DNA of 64,000 bases. Origin: Henricia sp. BOLD:AAB3569 (Eukaryota; Echinodermata; Asteroidea; Spinulosida; Echinasteridae). Below, in pieces: positions 10,693 to 20,922 of the stretch; the stretch's first letter is position 1; the number at the start of each line of letters is the position of its first letter. A program made the translations under genes and the position numbers. The stretch covers positions 496,001 to 560,000 of the forward strand of contig JBBELK010000514.1 in the NCBI GenBank assembly GCA_037783545.1. The letters are read 5' to 3'. Below the pieces are notes generated by a model. That model was not told the DNA's origin, made no database searches, and saw nothing but the letters and a program-made list of their open reading frames with translations.

Positions 10693-11052
10693 TTTATGTT
10701 TCACCTTGTCCTTCACCAAAACAACTGACAATTATTAAAAACTACCTGCCAGACTGGTACAGAATTGAACCCAGCGGAAGTAGTGGAAGGAAGTGATGTG
10801 TTCAAATAGGATGCGCATCACAATGATAGTGTCCCATTACCAATGGAACCTAGGGGTTCTACAGAAGGAGCCATTAGATAATTTTACCAAGGCTGGATAT
10901 TACTCTGTCTGAACAATAGAGAGTTGTGAGCAAATACCAAATAAGGATTCTCTCTGACGTAGTGCTGTGATTGTGATAAAAAATCAGGATGTGTGACGTA
11001 TGATGTAAATGTTATTTTGGTAAAAGGAATTTCGCAAATGCATTGTTCTTGG
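10693..11052. other. Intergenic; nothing recognised
   Basis: Mixed non-coding sequence without identifiable genes or repeats. Confidence 0.3.
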
Positions 11053-11360
11053 CAGTGTTGTAGGACTCGAGTCCGACTCGAGTCACAATTTTCGCGACTC
11101 AGACTCGGACATGGTGACTCGTTACTCACAAGTCACATATTCCAAGAAAAGAAAAAAGCTATATATTTGCGTGCTTAATGCAGGATTCTTGGGGAAAAAA
11201 CAGTATGACACGTGACTATGTACACGGTCGCACCAGGCCGGCAAGGACCGCACGAACACGTCATCATTTCACATAATAGCAGCTAGATTCAGTTTCAATA
11301 ATTTGACGAACAAGTGACTCGTGACTCAGACTCGATATTGGTGACTTGACTACAACACTG
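11053..11360. mobile_element. hAT-like MITE with exact 8-bp target repeats
   Basis: Starts CAGTGTTGTA, ends TACAACACTG, flanked by GTTCTTGG on both sides (11045-11052, 11361-11368). Same family as 6243-6800, with the same GACTCGAGTC motifs and a shared interior around GCATTAAGCAGG-like sequence. Its right end is copied again at 11867-11948. Confidence 0.82.
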
Positions 11361-11682
11361 GTTCTTGGTATGACAAAACTATGCGTAGACTAGAGGAACA
11401 ACCCCACATGGGCTCCTTCCAAAATTGTGTGCAAAAAGAAGCTCACATGCATACAAGCCAATGTCATAGCAGTGCACTAATAATGCAAGTGAGTTTTTCC
11501 CCACCCCCCACATTCATGGGTTTTCTTATTGCATACTCAGTATCACCGTTCAGCTAATATATGGCAACTCTGATCTGTACAAGAAAGAAATGGAAATATG
11601 TCGAAGTAAAAGGAGGGGGCGGACCAAAGATGTCAATTTGTGCCCCCCTCCCCCCACTTTTTGCCTACCATATATGATGTAG
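11285..11682. repeat. Segmental duplication unit B, copy 1
   Basis: About 400 bp, containing the right end of the hAT-like element plus flank (GGTATGACAAAACTATGCGT and following). It is repeated at 11867-12284 with roughly 90 percent identity by eye. Confidence 0.75.
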
Positions 11683-11864
11683 GATTTAATGTAATCTCTC
11701 TGCCTTGTTTGCGGACCAAAAATAAACTACAGCTGACCTAGCCCCAGTGAATCACTGTGTAGTCAGCTATACTGTTGATCAGATTCGGAGCGTGTGACTA
11801 GCACGTGAGTCAATCGCTCCCTGCAATTACCAAAGTTCACTGCTGGACCGAAGATGCTACTGTA
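11683..11864. repeat. Interspersed repeat A, copy 2
   Basis: Near-identical to 9111-9294. It sits exactly between the two copies of unit B. Confidence 0.75.
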
Positions 11865-11866
11865 GC

Positions 11867-12284
11867 AGATTCAGTTTCAATAATTTGGCGAACAAGTGAC
11901 TCGTGACTCGGACTTGGTCTCGATATTGGTGACTCGACTACAACACTGGTTCTTGGTATGACAAAACTATGCGTAGATTAGAGGAACAACCCCACATAGG
12001 CTCCTTCCAAAATTGTGTGCAAAAAGAAGCTCCATGCACATGCATAAAAGCCAATGTCATAGCAGTGCAATAATAATGCAAGTGAGTTTTTCCCCACCCC
12101 CCACCTTCATGGGTTTTCTTATTGCATACTCAGCATTACCGTTCAGCTAATATGGCAACTCTAATCTGTACAAGAAAGAAATGGAAATCTGTCCAAGTTA
12201 AAGGGAGGGGGGAGGGGCCAAAGATGTCAATTTTCACCCCCCTCCCCCACTTTTTGCCTCCCATCCATATATATGATGTAGGCC
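11867..12284. repeat. Segmental duplication unit B, copy 2
   Basis: Direct repeat of 11285-11682. Begins with a truncated right end of the hAT-like element (11867-11948) followed by the same GTTCTTGG and flank. The truncated element copy therefore arose by duplication, not by a new insertion. Confidence 0.75.
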
Positions 12285-12375
12285 TAATTCATATTTTGTC
12301 GGCACAAATAAAAAAAGGTAATGAAACTAATATAACACCGCCGATAAAATGCCACGGCAATGGCAATGCTATTAC

Positions 12376-12950
12376 ATTTTATATACCTCATGCGTAGATT
12401 CCAGTCATCTGATTGGTTAAAAGTGGGGGCATTGAATCGGCTAGACCCGGCGCGTATGCCAACTGGTCAATAGTCTTTGCCATGCCCCGGGCATAGTCAT
12501 TTAGCGGGTTCCGGACGCGCGCATTACATGTGTTAGCATATAGCTAGTTGTGCACCAACTATGCAGCTGGGCATAGTCATTTAGCGGGTTCCGGACGCGC
12601 GCATTACATGTGTTAGCATAGCTATAGCTGTGCACCAACTATGCAGCTGTGCGCTTCACGTAAACATTCATCAGGACGGTAATGGCGGAATCTCGACGTC
12701 ATTTTGTCGTCTGTCGTAGATGATGAAGTCCTTAAGAAAGTAAGAGAAGTGGCCTACAGTTAAAACTGTGTCAGGTGAAATGTGCTAAAAGTGCCAGGTG
12801 ATTATGCTACAATGTTTGCTGTAAATATACAACTTTTCCGCCGTAGACCAGCTTCCGAAATCGAAACTCGAAGGACCACTGTCATGACTGTATGATGTCT
12901 CGTTACTTTTAACCAACCAGATGACAAAAATCTACACATTCGGTATATAA
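12376..12950. mobile_element. Foldback element with 50-bp arms
   Basis: The left arm (from TTTATATACC to ATTGGTTAAAAGT, 12376-12426) is mirrored at about 12903-12950. It abuts the strong hairpin at 12954-13117 and contains the 80-bp tandem repeat 12489-12650, so the whole may be one larger element. Confidence 0.6.
12489..12650. repeat. Tandem duplication of an 80-bp unit
   Basis: Two direct copies, each starting GGGCATAGTCATTTAGCGGG and ending ACTATGCAGCT, at 12489-12568 and 12569-12650. They differ by a few bases near the unit centre. Confidence 0.85.
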
Positions 12951-12953
12951 AAC

Positions 12954-13117
12954 AAATATTGACTGCTGTTTATTCGGGTCATGGTTAAGATTATAGGCCC
13001 TCGGTGATCTCGAAGCCATGACTATGCCCCTCGGCTTCCGCCTCGGGGCATAGTCATGGCTTCGAGATCACCTTGGGCCTATAATCTTAACCATGCCCCT
13101 CATTGCAGTCAATATTT
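12954..13117. repeat. 164-bp perfect-like hairpin
   Basis: Arms start AAATATTGACTG and include CATGGTTAAGATTATAGGCC and CGAAGCCATGACTATGCCCC; the loop is about 12 nt (TCGGCTTCCGCC). Base pairing is nearly complete across some 70 bp. Confidence 0.85.
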
Positions 13118-13335
13118 GTATAATATTACATGTATGTCTATACAAGCTGTTGTAAGTGTAAGGGTGCTTTAATGAAAAATAAACCCGCGCCTATGGACAG
13201 CAATGTTTGAAATAATCCCGGCGTTAACTGGTTAATGTACATTTGTGAAATAATGTTGACAACCTTGGACGCGTATGTTTTTCTTGTCAACTCATGATGT
13301 AAAATTTGTGGTCATTGCAAATGATACAGGGCCTT

Positions 13336-14155
13336 TTAGAGGTACACACGGCCTACTGTTTACATGATTTAGTGATGTAGCAGCATTATAACAATAATAC
13401 TTTTTTGATGGTAGTTGTGAAAACAAAATCATCAAAATATCCCGTAATTTACTAAAAAAGTGAACAATTAACAAAAACGGTCAAAAGACGGGTTATACGC
13501 TTTACCAGCCGTTGCAACTACGCGCGAGCTTCACGACTTTGTCACAAACGATTCGCTCTTCTCCTACTCGGGATATCTCCAATTTCCTGATCACGATTTC
13601 TCTGGAGAAGTTAGCATCATGTTTTTTCTTCACGAACGTACACCAGAGCAACCAACCCCGCCGTGTGTGCACACGGGATATTTGCCGTGCTGCACGGGGC
13701 AAATACCCTACACTCCACCGTAGTTTGCCATACTAGCACGCGCTCGCCGAGTCCCATTCTCTGGACTCTCGAAACAAACATTTATGTTCGAATTTTCATA
13801 CTTATGTTCAACTTTGTTTCATACCTGTATAAATAGTCTCTCTTTTGTCAATTACTCATAAATATTGGGGAAAAATCGGAATTGAATTTGGTGCAGTTCT
13901 GCAGTAAGAAACTTTCATGCGACTGGACATGCGACTGGACACAAAACTAACTCGCAAGACCATGTGACTTTTTGGAACCAAAATCTGGTTCCGAAAAGTC
14001 ACGTGACCTCTTTTTTTAAAAAATTTCTCAAAAACGGCAAAATTCTGTGGTTTCTTTTCAGGATATGTTCAGTTTATTTGGGAAGGGCATTCAGAATGTG
14101 GTATGGGTCAATTTTGAGCCCAAAATAGCCCAACGAAGCCGGTGTGTACCTTTAA
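13336..14155. mobile_element. TTAA-type element, TTAAAGGTACACACC ends
   Basis: The right end reads GCCGGTGTGTACCTTTAA; the left end TTTTAGAGGTACACACGGCC is its diverged complement. About 820 bp, CpG-rich middle (13500-13760), no transposase. A hairpin CATGTGACTTTTTGGAACC / GGTTCCGAAAAGTCACGTG lies at about 13961-14005. Confidence 0.6.
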
Positions 14156-14361
14156 AACAAATAGCTGGAAAGGTTCAAGTGTACTCTGAATGGTACTGCA
14201 CTAGTCCAGGGCCACCTGGACATAAACAAGGGGGAAAGGTCGGGTTATAAAAACACCCCAGGCATACCTGGGTCTTATGCAATGGCCTCCCAGTCTGAAT
14301 CATATGGCCTTGTACTTGAGGTAGTAAGGTGCTTTGTGTAGGGAGTTTACAAGGTTTAATA

Positions 14362-15470
14362 ATAATAATGATTAGATTTGTATAGCGCACACATCCAACC
14401 TGCAGGGTGTTCAAGGCGCTGTTACCATTATAACCGCTGCCATCAGGGAATCACCAGAACCATTTCGCTTCAACTAGAGGCCTTTTCCCACGGCACTTTA
14501 ACCCCGAGATAACCCGGGTAACAGAAAAATTTAACCCCGAGATTACCCGGGTTAAGGGTTCGTTTCCCACGGCAAATCTCGGGGTTACGAATTACCCGGG
14601 TTATCTGGCCAAAAATGCCACTTAACCCGGGTAATTTCTAGCCCTGCTCGGGAGGTGGGTTAACCCACCAATCTCGGGGTTAACGGCGACCTTGAGACGA
14701 TTCTCCGGGTTAACGTTTGTCGTGGGAAACGACGACAATAGCCTACCCGGGTAGGCTATTTAGCGAGTTAAATTCTTGCCGCAATAATGATTTGGTCAAA
14801 GGTTGCAAGTGCGCCCGCGCTTGAATGGCACTGTCAAACTGGTACTCTTCTGAAGGTACTGTACAACAAAATACGCGTGGGGCCAGTGATAAAGCACACA
14901 TCGATAAATATTATTAAACATGCGAAATATTAACAGCAAAATTGCCAGCGATGTTTCTGTGTCGTCCGCCATGTTTGTGTGTGCGTGCGCAGCCTGATCG
15001 ATCGATAGATTTTCCACACGCAATGGTTTCTGGGTATTTGTGCTGATTGGTTTACCCGGGTACGTGCGCATGCAGAAATGCCGTGGGAAAAGGGTCGCGG
15101 TTGTACCCGTGTAAGAGACGACCCGGGTAAGTGCTTCTCCGGGTTAACGCTTGTCGTGTGAAAAGAAACTCCGGGTTAAATGTAACCCGGGTTATTTACC
15201 GCTACCCGGGTAGAAAAGTTACCCGGGTTGGAGGTGGGTAGTGGGAAAAGGCCTCTAGTGGCTGCTGGTCAGGCGCACAACCCTATCAGCAGTTAGATTG
15301 TAGCATTCCCCTTAACAGCTTCCCATATATCGCTTGGGTTGACGAGGCAACTGGGATTAAGTGCCTTGCCCAAGGACACAGACACATTGGTCGAAGTGGG
15401 GCTCGAACCCCCAACCTCTGATTGGGAGTCCCGCTTTATACCCACTAGACCACACGCGCTCCCAAGGTTT
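14362..15470 (-). mobile_element. tRNA-derived SINE split by a DNA transposon
   Basis: On the minus strand the tRNA-like head is at the right: GTGTGGTCTAGTGGGTATAA (box A-like) and GGGGTTCGAGCCCC (box B), then CTTGGGCAAGGCACTTAATC. The tail at the left is AGCGCCTTGAACACCC followed by an (ATT)n run at about 14357-14372. The two halves (14362-14477 and 15255-15470) are separated by the element at 14478-15254. A second tail of the same kind is at 52707-52780. Confidence 0.75.
14478..15254. mobile_element. CCCGGG-rich nonautonomous DNA transposon in a SINE
   Basis: Ends AGGCCTTTTCCCAC and its complement; CTAG lies at each border (14474-14477, 15255-15258), suggesting a 4-bp target repeat. Both flanks carry many copies of TAACCCGGGTAA and CTCGGGGTTA in both orientations, like clustered transposase-binding sites. 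The middle 250 bp are unlike the flanks. No coding sequence of its own. Confidence 0.75.
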
Positions 15471-15591
15471 ACAAATTTACAAGGTTTCTAGTGGAGATAA
15501 CAATTGTTATCAAATAAATTGACAATTGTGGGATTCATTTATTTATTGGGGCAGTCAGGGATGACATAAAAGAAGGGGGGTGGAGGGGGGT

Positions 15592-15633
<42 letters not shown>

Positions 15634-15978
15634 GCACCAGGACCAACTTTGTTTCAAATGTGTACTGGTTATTAGTGTATACTATGCAAGCCTCCTGGAG
15701 TTTAAGAGCTTAGGGTGTGCTGGCCAAGTTGGCCTCAAAAAGTGTCCTATACATATATGTTGAAGGGGCATCGGGGCCATCTCTACAGGCATTATGGCCT
15801 CTGTTAATGTCAAGGTCTGTTTTTCAGGTGGGGAAAATTAAATCGCTTAACCTTAACAACCATTTACAGCATGCAAGAGAAACTATGTCTAGTTCACTAA
15901 TGTAATTTCAACAAAGAAGTCACAGTCAACAGAGTCACAGTCTAGTGGGCACATTACTACGCAACCATGAACTCTATT
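15471..15978. repeat. Poly-G tract and flanks
   Basis: About 40 consecutive G at 15592-15631, preceded by shorter G runs from 15574. The rest holds nothing recognisable. Confidence 0.7.
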
Positions 15979-16422
15979 ACCGTGTTTACACTTGATCCCG
16001 AGCTCGGGATCGAACACCGAGCTCGGGATCAGCCCCGGATCACAAATAGGTGTAAACGCTCTCGGAACCAAACTGGCCCCGGATCAGACCCCGAGATTTT
16101 GGTCTCGCGTTGGCGGAGGGTTCGATCCCGAGCTCGGGATCAGTTTGCGGTTAGATAAGCAATTAGTCTTTACCGCAACCTGCCACATCCGCTACACAGC
16201 CGTAGCGGGGGAAAAGCCCGCGAAATTCAAGTGGCCTTGTACACTGTACATGCACAACCCATGCACACACAGAGCATGACCTTTGACTGCAACTTCTGGC
16301 ACCGCGCTCGAGACCAACTACAGAATGTAAACGCGGCACTCAGGATCATTGCGGTTAACACTAACGCCTTCTTATCAGGGGACCAATCTTGATCCCGAGC
16401 TCGGGACCAGTGTAAACACGGT
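15979..16422. mobile_element. GTGTTTACAC-ended MITE with 18-bp palindromes
   Basis: Ends ACCGTGTTTACACTTG and CCAGTGTAAACACGGT. The palindrome GATCCCGAGCTCGGGATC is present at 15994-16011 and 16124-16141, and with one change at 16391-16408; related GAGCTCGGGATC partials lie between. About 444 bp, no protein. Belongs with the other GTGTTTACAC-ended elements (17033, 17788, 28944) by its ends only. Confidence 0.78.
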
Positions 16423-16449
16423 GTATTTGGGAAGGAGGACGCAACTTGC

Positions 16450-16660
16450 CTAGGGTCCAATTTCACAAAGCTGTTTAGCAGAAAAATCTGCTTAATGCAA
16501 AATTGATTTGCTCTTTCCAAATTGTTTGGAAAGAGTAGCAGATAAACAGTCAATTGTAATTCACTTCGACTGCTTTTGACTGCTAACACATATTTTCAAA
16601 GCAAATAAATTTTGCATTCATGCAAATTTTTCTGCTAAACACTTGGAGTGCTGTGGTTGC
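16450..16660. mobile_element. GGNCCAATTTCA family MITE, degraded
   Basis: Begins GGGTCCAATTTCACAAAGC and contains CTGTTTAGCAGAAAAATCTG, mirrored near 16625-16645. Related ends appear at 17845-18085 (complete), 20150-20185, 36670-36717 and 39060-39155. Confidence 0.55.
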
Positions 16661-16754
16661 AGTTTTTCTGTTTAATGCTTGACTACCTTTTAGTATTTTT
16701 GCTGGTCTCATCAATGCTTAAATTAAACTTGTGATCCAACATGGATCAAACTTG

Positions 16755-17562
16755 CCCGGGAGTCTATTAAATCTCTGGGGATAATTACCAGCTGGTGTTG
16801 GCTTACAGTGACTGGGGTCACAGTATGGCATACTTACTATCATGCAGCAGAGTTTTTATAGGGCCGAGTCAAATTTTTCAATATTCGGTGGATAATAAAA
16901 TATTCAATTCATGATTTCAGGATATGAATATTCACAAATGCGCCAGACAAAGCTTGTCTGCTTTGCTATAGATGCGTGCTCTGTATGTTCCAACAGGAAA
17001 GTTTGCCAAGAAACATATGCTAAGGAATTACAGTGTTTACACTCGAAACGGCAAACGAACACACCATTTTATTGCGACCACAAAACTGAACATTTACCGT
17101 GTTTACACTTCACTTCGATTGGGCTTCAATTCAAAGGTGAATCTAGTGTAAACGGGCTCTCTAGAATGATATAGTTCATTCACTGCATTGCAGTCTATTA
17201 AGTATTATACAGTCCATAAAAGAAACGCAAATTATACTCCGACTGAAAGACCGAGGAAGCTGAGAGGATATGTAGCATATTTCATCGGTCAGTAACGTGT
17301 ATGACCACCTCTTGTGGCAAGGCTGACTGCACCAGCCTCGTAAGAGCTGTTTGAGAGATTACTAATATAAAAGCATTTGTGCAAAAATATTTTCTCAGTT
17401 GCCAAATATGCACCTCTTGGCTACATGTATAATTTTGTTTTAATGTGACTTGGACTGAGTTGAAAAGTGTGTGAACATGAATCTTGGAAATAGGCCTATA
17501 CACCCAAAATGCATTTAATTTCTCGAACATCTAATTGTAATAATAAAAAGCGGTGTGAATTT
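16755..17562. repeat. Tandem duplication, unit 1
   Basis: Starts GGGAGTCTATTAAATCTCTG and ends in a (TAA)-rich run near 17550. It is repeated at 17563-18896. Contains an internally deleted GTGTTTACAC-ended element (17033-17158) and a Tc1-like fragment (17226-17345). Confidence 0.8.
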
Positions 17563-17787
17563 CCTGGGAGTCTATTAAATCTCTGGGGATAATTACCAGC
17601 TGGTGTTGGCTTGTGACTGGGGTCACAGTATGGCATACTTTCTATGGTATCATATAGGGCCGAGTCAAATATTTCAATATTCAGTGGATAATAAAATATT
17701 CAATTCATGATTTCAGGATATGAATATTCACAAATGCGGCAGACAAAGCTTGTCTGCTTTGCTATAGATGCGTGCTCTGATGCTACA

Positions 17788-18489
17788 CCGTGTTTACACT
17801 CGAAAAGGCAAACAAACACACCATTTTATTGCCACCACAAAACTGGGCCCAATTTCATAGAACCCGTTAGCACAAAAATTTGTTTAGCACAAAATTTCTT
17901 TGCTTTATTTTACAAAACTGGGTTGCCAGCCAAAATCGTATGTGATGTGTATTTACTGATATTTTGCTCCTGTTCCTAAAAAATACAATTTGCCATACAA
18001 TTTTGGCTGGTAACCCAATTTACAGAGCAAAGAAATTCTGTGCTAAACAAATTTTTGTGCTAACGGGTTTCATGAAATTGGGCCCTGAACATTTGCCGTG
18101 TTTACACTTCACCTCGATTCGGCTTCAACTCGCCTTTACCAGTGTTTGCAAACCGCAAAAGTCACCACTAATTGTGAATGCAACGCATGCGTGGATTCGT
18201 TGATTAAACTTACCACATGGCGGGCACCGCCCCAAGGATGCTTAAATGTGCCGAATCTGTAGCGCTTACACTATATACAAGCGCCCTTGACAATTGCGGG
18301 TTTCAACTCGGCAATTGCGGGGTTCAACCCTACCCAAAAGGCGACTTGAAAAAGGCAAATCAGACCCGGTTCTGATCCGCCTTTTTCAGTTTACCTTTTG
18401 CGTTTACACTTAGCCTACCCGGCTTCAACTTGCCTTTTTGAAAAATGCACAGTTTGATTCGGCAAAGGTGAATCTAGTGTAAACGGGCC
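17788..18489. mobile_element. GTGTTTACAC-ended element, near complete
   Basis: Left end CCGTGTTTACACTCGAAAAG; right end GAATCTAGTGTAAACGGGCC. Interior shares with 28944-29425 (inverted) segments such as GGCACCGCCCCAAGGA, GGGTTCAACCCTACCC and the GATCCGCCTTTTTC motif. No transposase. Confidence 0.75.
17845..18085. mobile_element. Foldback MITE, GGGCCCAATTTCAT ends
   Basis: Inverted ends GGGCCCAATTTCATAGAACC and its near-complement; arms of about 50 bp include CGTTAGCACAAAAATTTG. The empty site in tandem unit 1 defines its limits and suggests a 1-2 bp target repeat (T or CT). Confidence 0.82.
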
Positions 18490-18896
18490 TGCTCTCTAGA
18501 ATGATAAAGCTCATTCACTACATGCATAGCAGTCTGTTGTACACAGTCCAAAAAAGAAACGCAAATTATACTCTGACTGAAAGACCGAGGAAGCTGAGAG
18601 ATATGTAGCATATTTCATCGGTCAGTAACGTGTATGACCACCTCTTGTGGCAAGGCTGACTGCATCAGCCTCATAAAATTCGAAGAGCTGTTTGAGAGAT
18701 GACTGATATAAAAGCATTTGTGCGAAAATATTTTCTCAGTTGCCAAATATGCACCTCTTGTATAATGTTGTTTTAATGTGACTTGGACCGAGTTGAAAAG
18801 TGTGTGAACATGAATATCTTGGAAATAGGCCTATAGGCATTTAATTTCTCGAACATCTATAATTGTAATAATAAAAAGCAAAAAGGGGTGAATTAT

Positions 18897-19949
18897 CGTA
18901 GAGTCGTTTACAAAACTTTAACGACACCCAACTAAATTTTACCTAAAGCTACGAGCTGAAATTACAAATGCAGATGGTTTGTGCGCTAACCTAACCCTAA
19001 ACCCCAACATATTAATAATTCCAATTAATATTTTAAATTAATTTCTGACAATAACGAGACACGGCAAATGTCTCCCTAATTCCACAAAGGCGCTCTTACC
19101 CCTAACGTGTCTCCCTAATAACCTATTTCTAATAACAGCAATATGCACAATTTACTGAATAAAATTAAGGAATTCTAGAGAGCCTTTTTTCTCCCAATTA
19201 TTATTTTTTTAAATTCCCAAAATTTACCAACTTCAAAATTCAAAAATAGATTTTATTCTAACCCAACGATCATATAAAATACCTCCCCAAAATACTACAT
19301 GTAGGCCTATCCATGGAAATAAAACCGGAAATTTGCAATCTCCAATTTGGATGTGGAAGCAAACAGTTAGCCTACATGTGCAGTGCTTTATGTAACCGGA
19401 CAAATTAGTTTACACATTTTGTACAAAACATCTGGGTTTAATTTTTGTTTTTTGACGACATTCCTGAAAATATGTATGGATTGAGAATATGGAGTGGTAA
19501 TGAGAAAAGTATGACACATGATATGATATTAAAATCTCATCAAGTGATCTGGTCAAGTACCTTTAAAAAAATAAATAAATAAAGCGTGATATTTTCAAGG
19601 AAAATTTAATTCTAATTTGTAACAGATTGCAACAAAATGTAACCAAACAATACCTTGACCTCCACCCAGTTTGGTTTTCTATTGACAGAAAATATCAAAA
19701 TTTCCCACAATTGCAGCAAGGTATAAGCCGAGCAATTCAGGTACCTGGGAATCACACGCCCATATTGGGATTACAGCCATGCATATTATAATATTGCATC
19801 AGCAGGGACAAGCTATGCATGCAAGCATGCCCTTTTTCCTTTCAGCCCATTTGGTTATCAAGGCTATGCTCCCCACTGCCTGTCCTCTGTATGACCTTGT
19901 CCTGCCGCATATTCAGCATACCATCTGTGTGGGGTTGGTGAGCTGAGCG
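18897..19949. other. Intergenic with repeat fragments
   Basis: Contains a fragment of the 5099-5315 foldback (about 18925-18960) and of the 7342-7708 MITE family (about 19320-19575). A possible exon-like interval at 19847-19938 has a strong acceptor but no partner exons. Nothing else recognised. Confidence 0.4.
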
Positions 19950-20922
19950 TTAAAGGTGCACTCTGCCCCTAGGTTTGGGCTTTTGGGGTAAAATGAAAAT
20001 GCCACTCCCCAAAAATTTCAACGATTTTGCATTTCCCTTGTCAAAAAATGTACTAGTATGTGATGTGTATTACGATTGACTAAATTAATATTCTGCTAAT
20101 GTTGTTAAGAACACATTTTTGGCTGGATAATCTCTTTTTCCAAAGCAATCAAAAATGTGTGCGGTAGCTTTATGAAATTGGTCCCTTTCAATGTTCAATA
20201 ATAAGAGCACTGTTAAATACAACATTCTGCTTATAACAAATAATTTCAGGTCCTATGGCATTTCCCTGTTCTCCATTGCTTTCATTTCTGATAGTACAAG
20301 GTCGTTGTTGTAACAATTGGTAATCTGCAAGGTGTGTCCATTATCATCGAGTTTCGGGTCACAATTTTGGAGTTCCGAGTCACAATGTTTGAGTTTCGAG
20401 TCACAATGTTTGAGTTTCGAGTCACAATTTGAGTTTCGAGCTACAATTTTTTGAGTTTCGAGTTACAATATTTGAGTTTCAAGTCACAATTTTTGTCCGG
20501 GCGCAAACGGTACCTCTGATGTGCCCGGACAAAACGGTACCTCTGATGTGCCCGGACAAAACTGGTAGTGAAGAACACTGCAAAATGCATGTTGTACCGT
20601 ATATTGTCAGACTATCTGTTCCCCTTTAGAAGCTCAAGTGATCTTCTTGAAACAGGTTATTTATTTCTTCTATTTTGAGAGAAGATAAAAACGTTTGTCA
20701 AAAAAAATCCCAATAATGCTAAAATTGGACCTCTAGTTAAAGACGTGAGGAAGACCCATTTAATTTGCAGCCTGAATTGCTTATAAAGCTGCCAAGAGCC
20801 TAAATGTACCATTTCATGTTTTTAACAATTCCACTACCGATGGCCATTTTACAAAATTGGGAAATGATCGAATTAATGGCAAAAAACCTCCAGGGTACAG
20901 TCTGATCAGAGTGCACCTTTAA
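19950..20922. mobile_element. TTAA-type element, TTAAAGGTGCACTCTG ends
   Basis: Left TTAAAGGTGCACTCTG and right CAGAGTGCACCTTTAA, with TTAA at both borders (19950-19953, 20919-20922). The 970-bp interior holds older or younger repeats: a GGNCCAATTTCA end (20150-20185), part of the 26116 MITE family (20200-20335) and two minisatellites (20349-20563). No transposase frame. Confidence 0.72.
20349..20563. repeat. Two adjacent minisatellites
   Basis: About seven units of GAGTTTCGAGTCACAATNTT (20349-20492), then two and a half units of a 27-bp repeat containing GTGCCCGGACAAAACGGTAC (20493-20563). Confidence 0.85.

Larger units (their letters stand above)
17563..18896. repeat. Tandem duplication, unit 2
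   Basis: Same sequence as unit 1, but longer. It holds a more complete GTGTTTACAC-ended element (17788-18489) and, inside that, a MITE (17845-18085) absent from unit 1. Unit 1 reads AAAACTGAAC where unit 2 is interrupted. Confidence 0.8.

Noticed and set aside
16227-16589. 120-codon minus frame
   Set aside because: Crosses the end of one MITE and the start of another; no conserved content.
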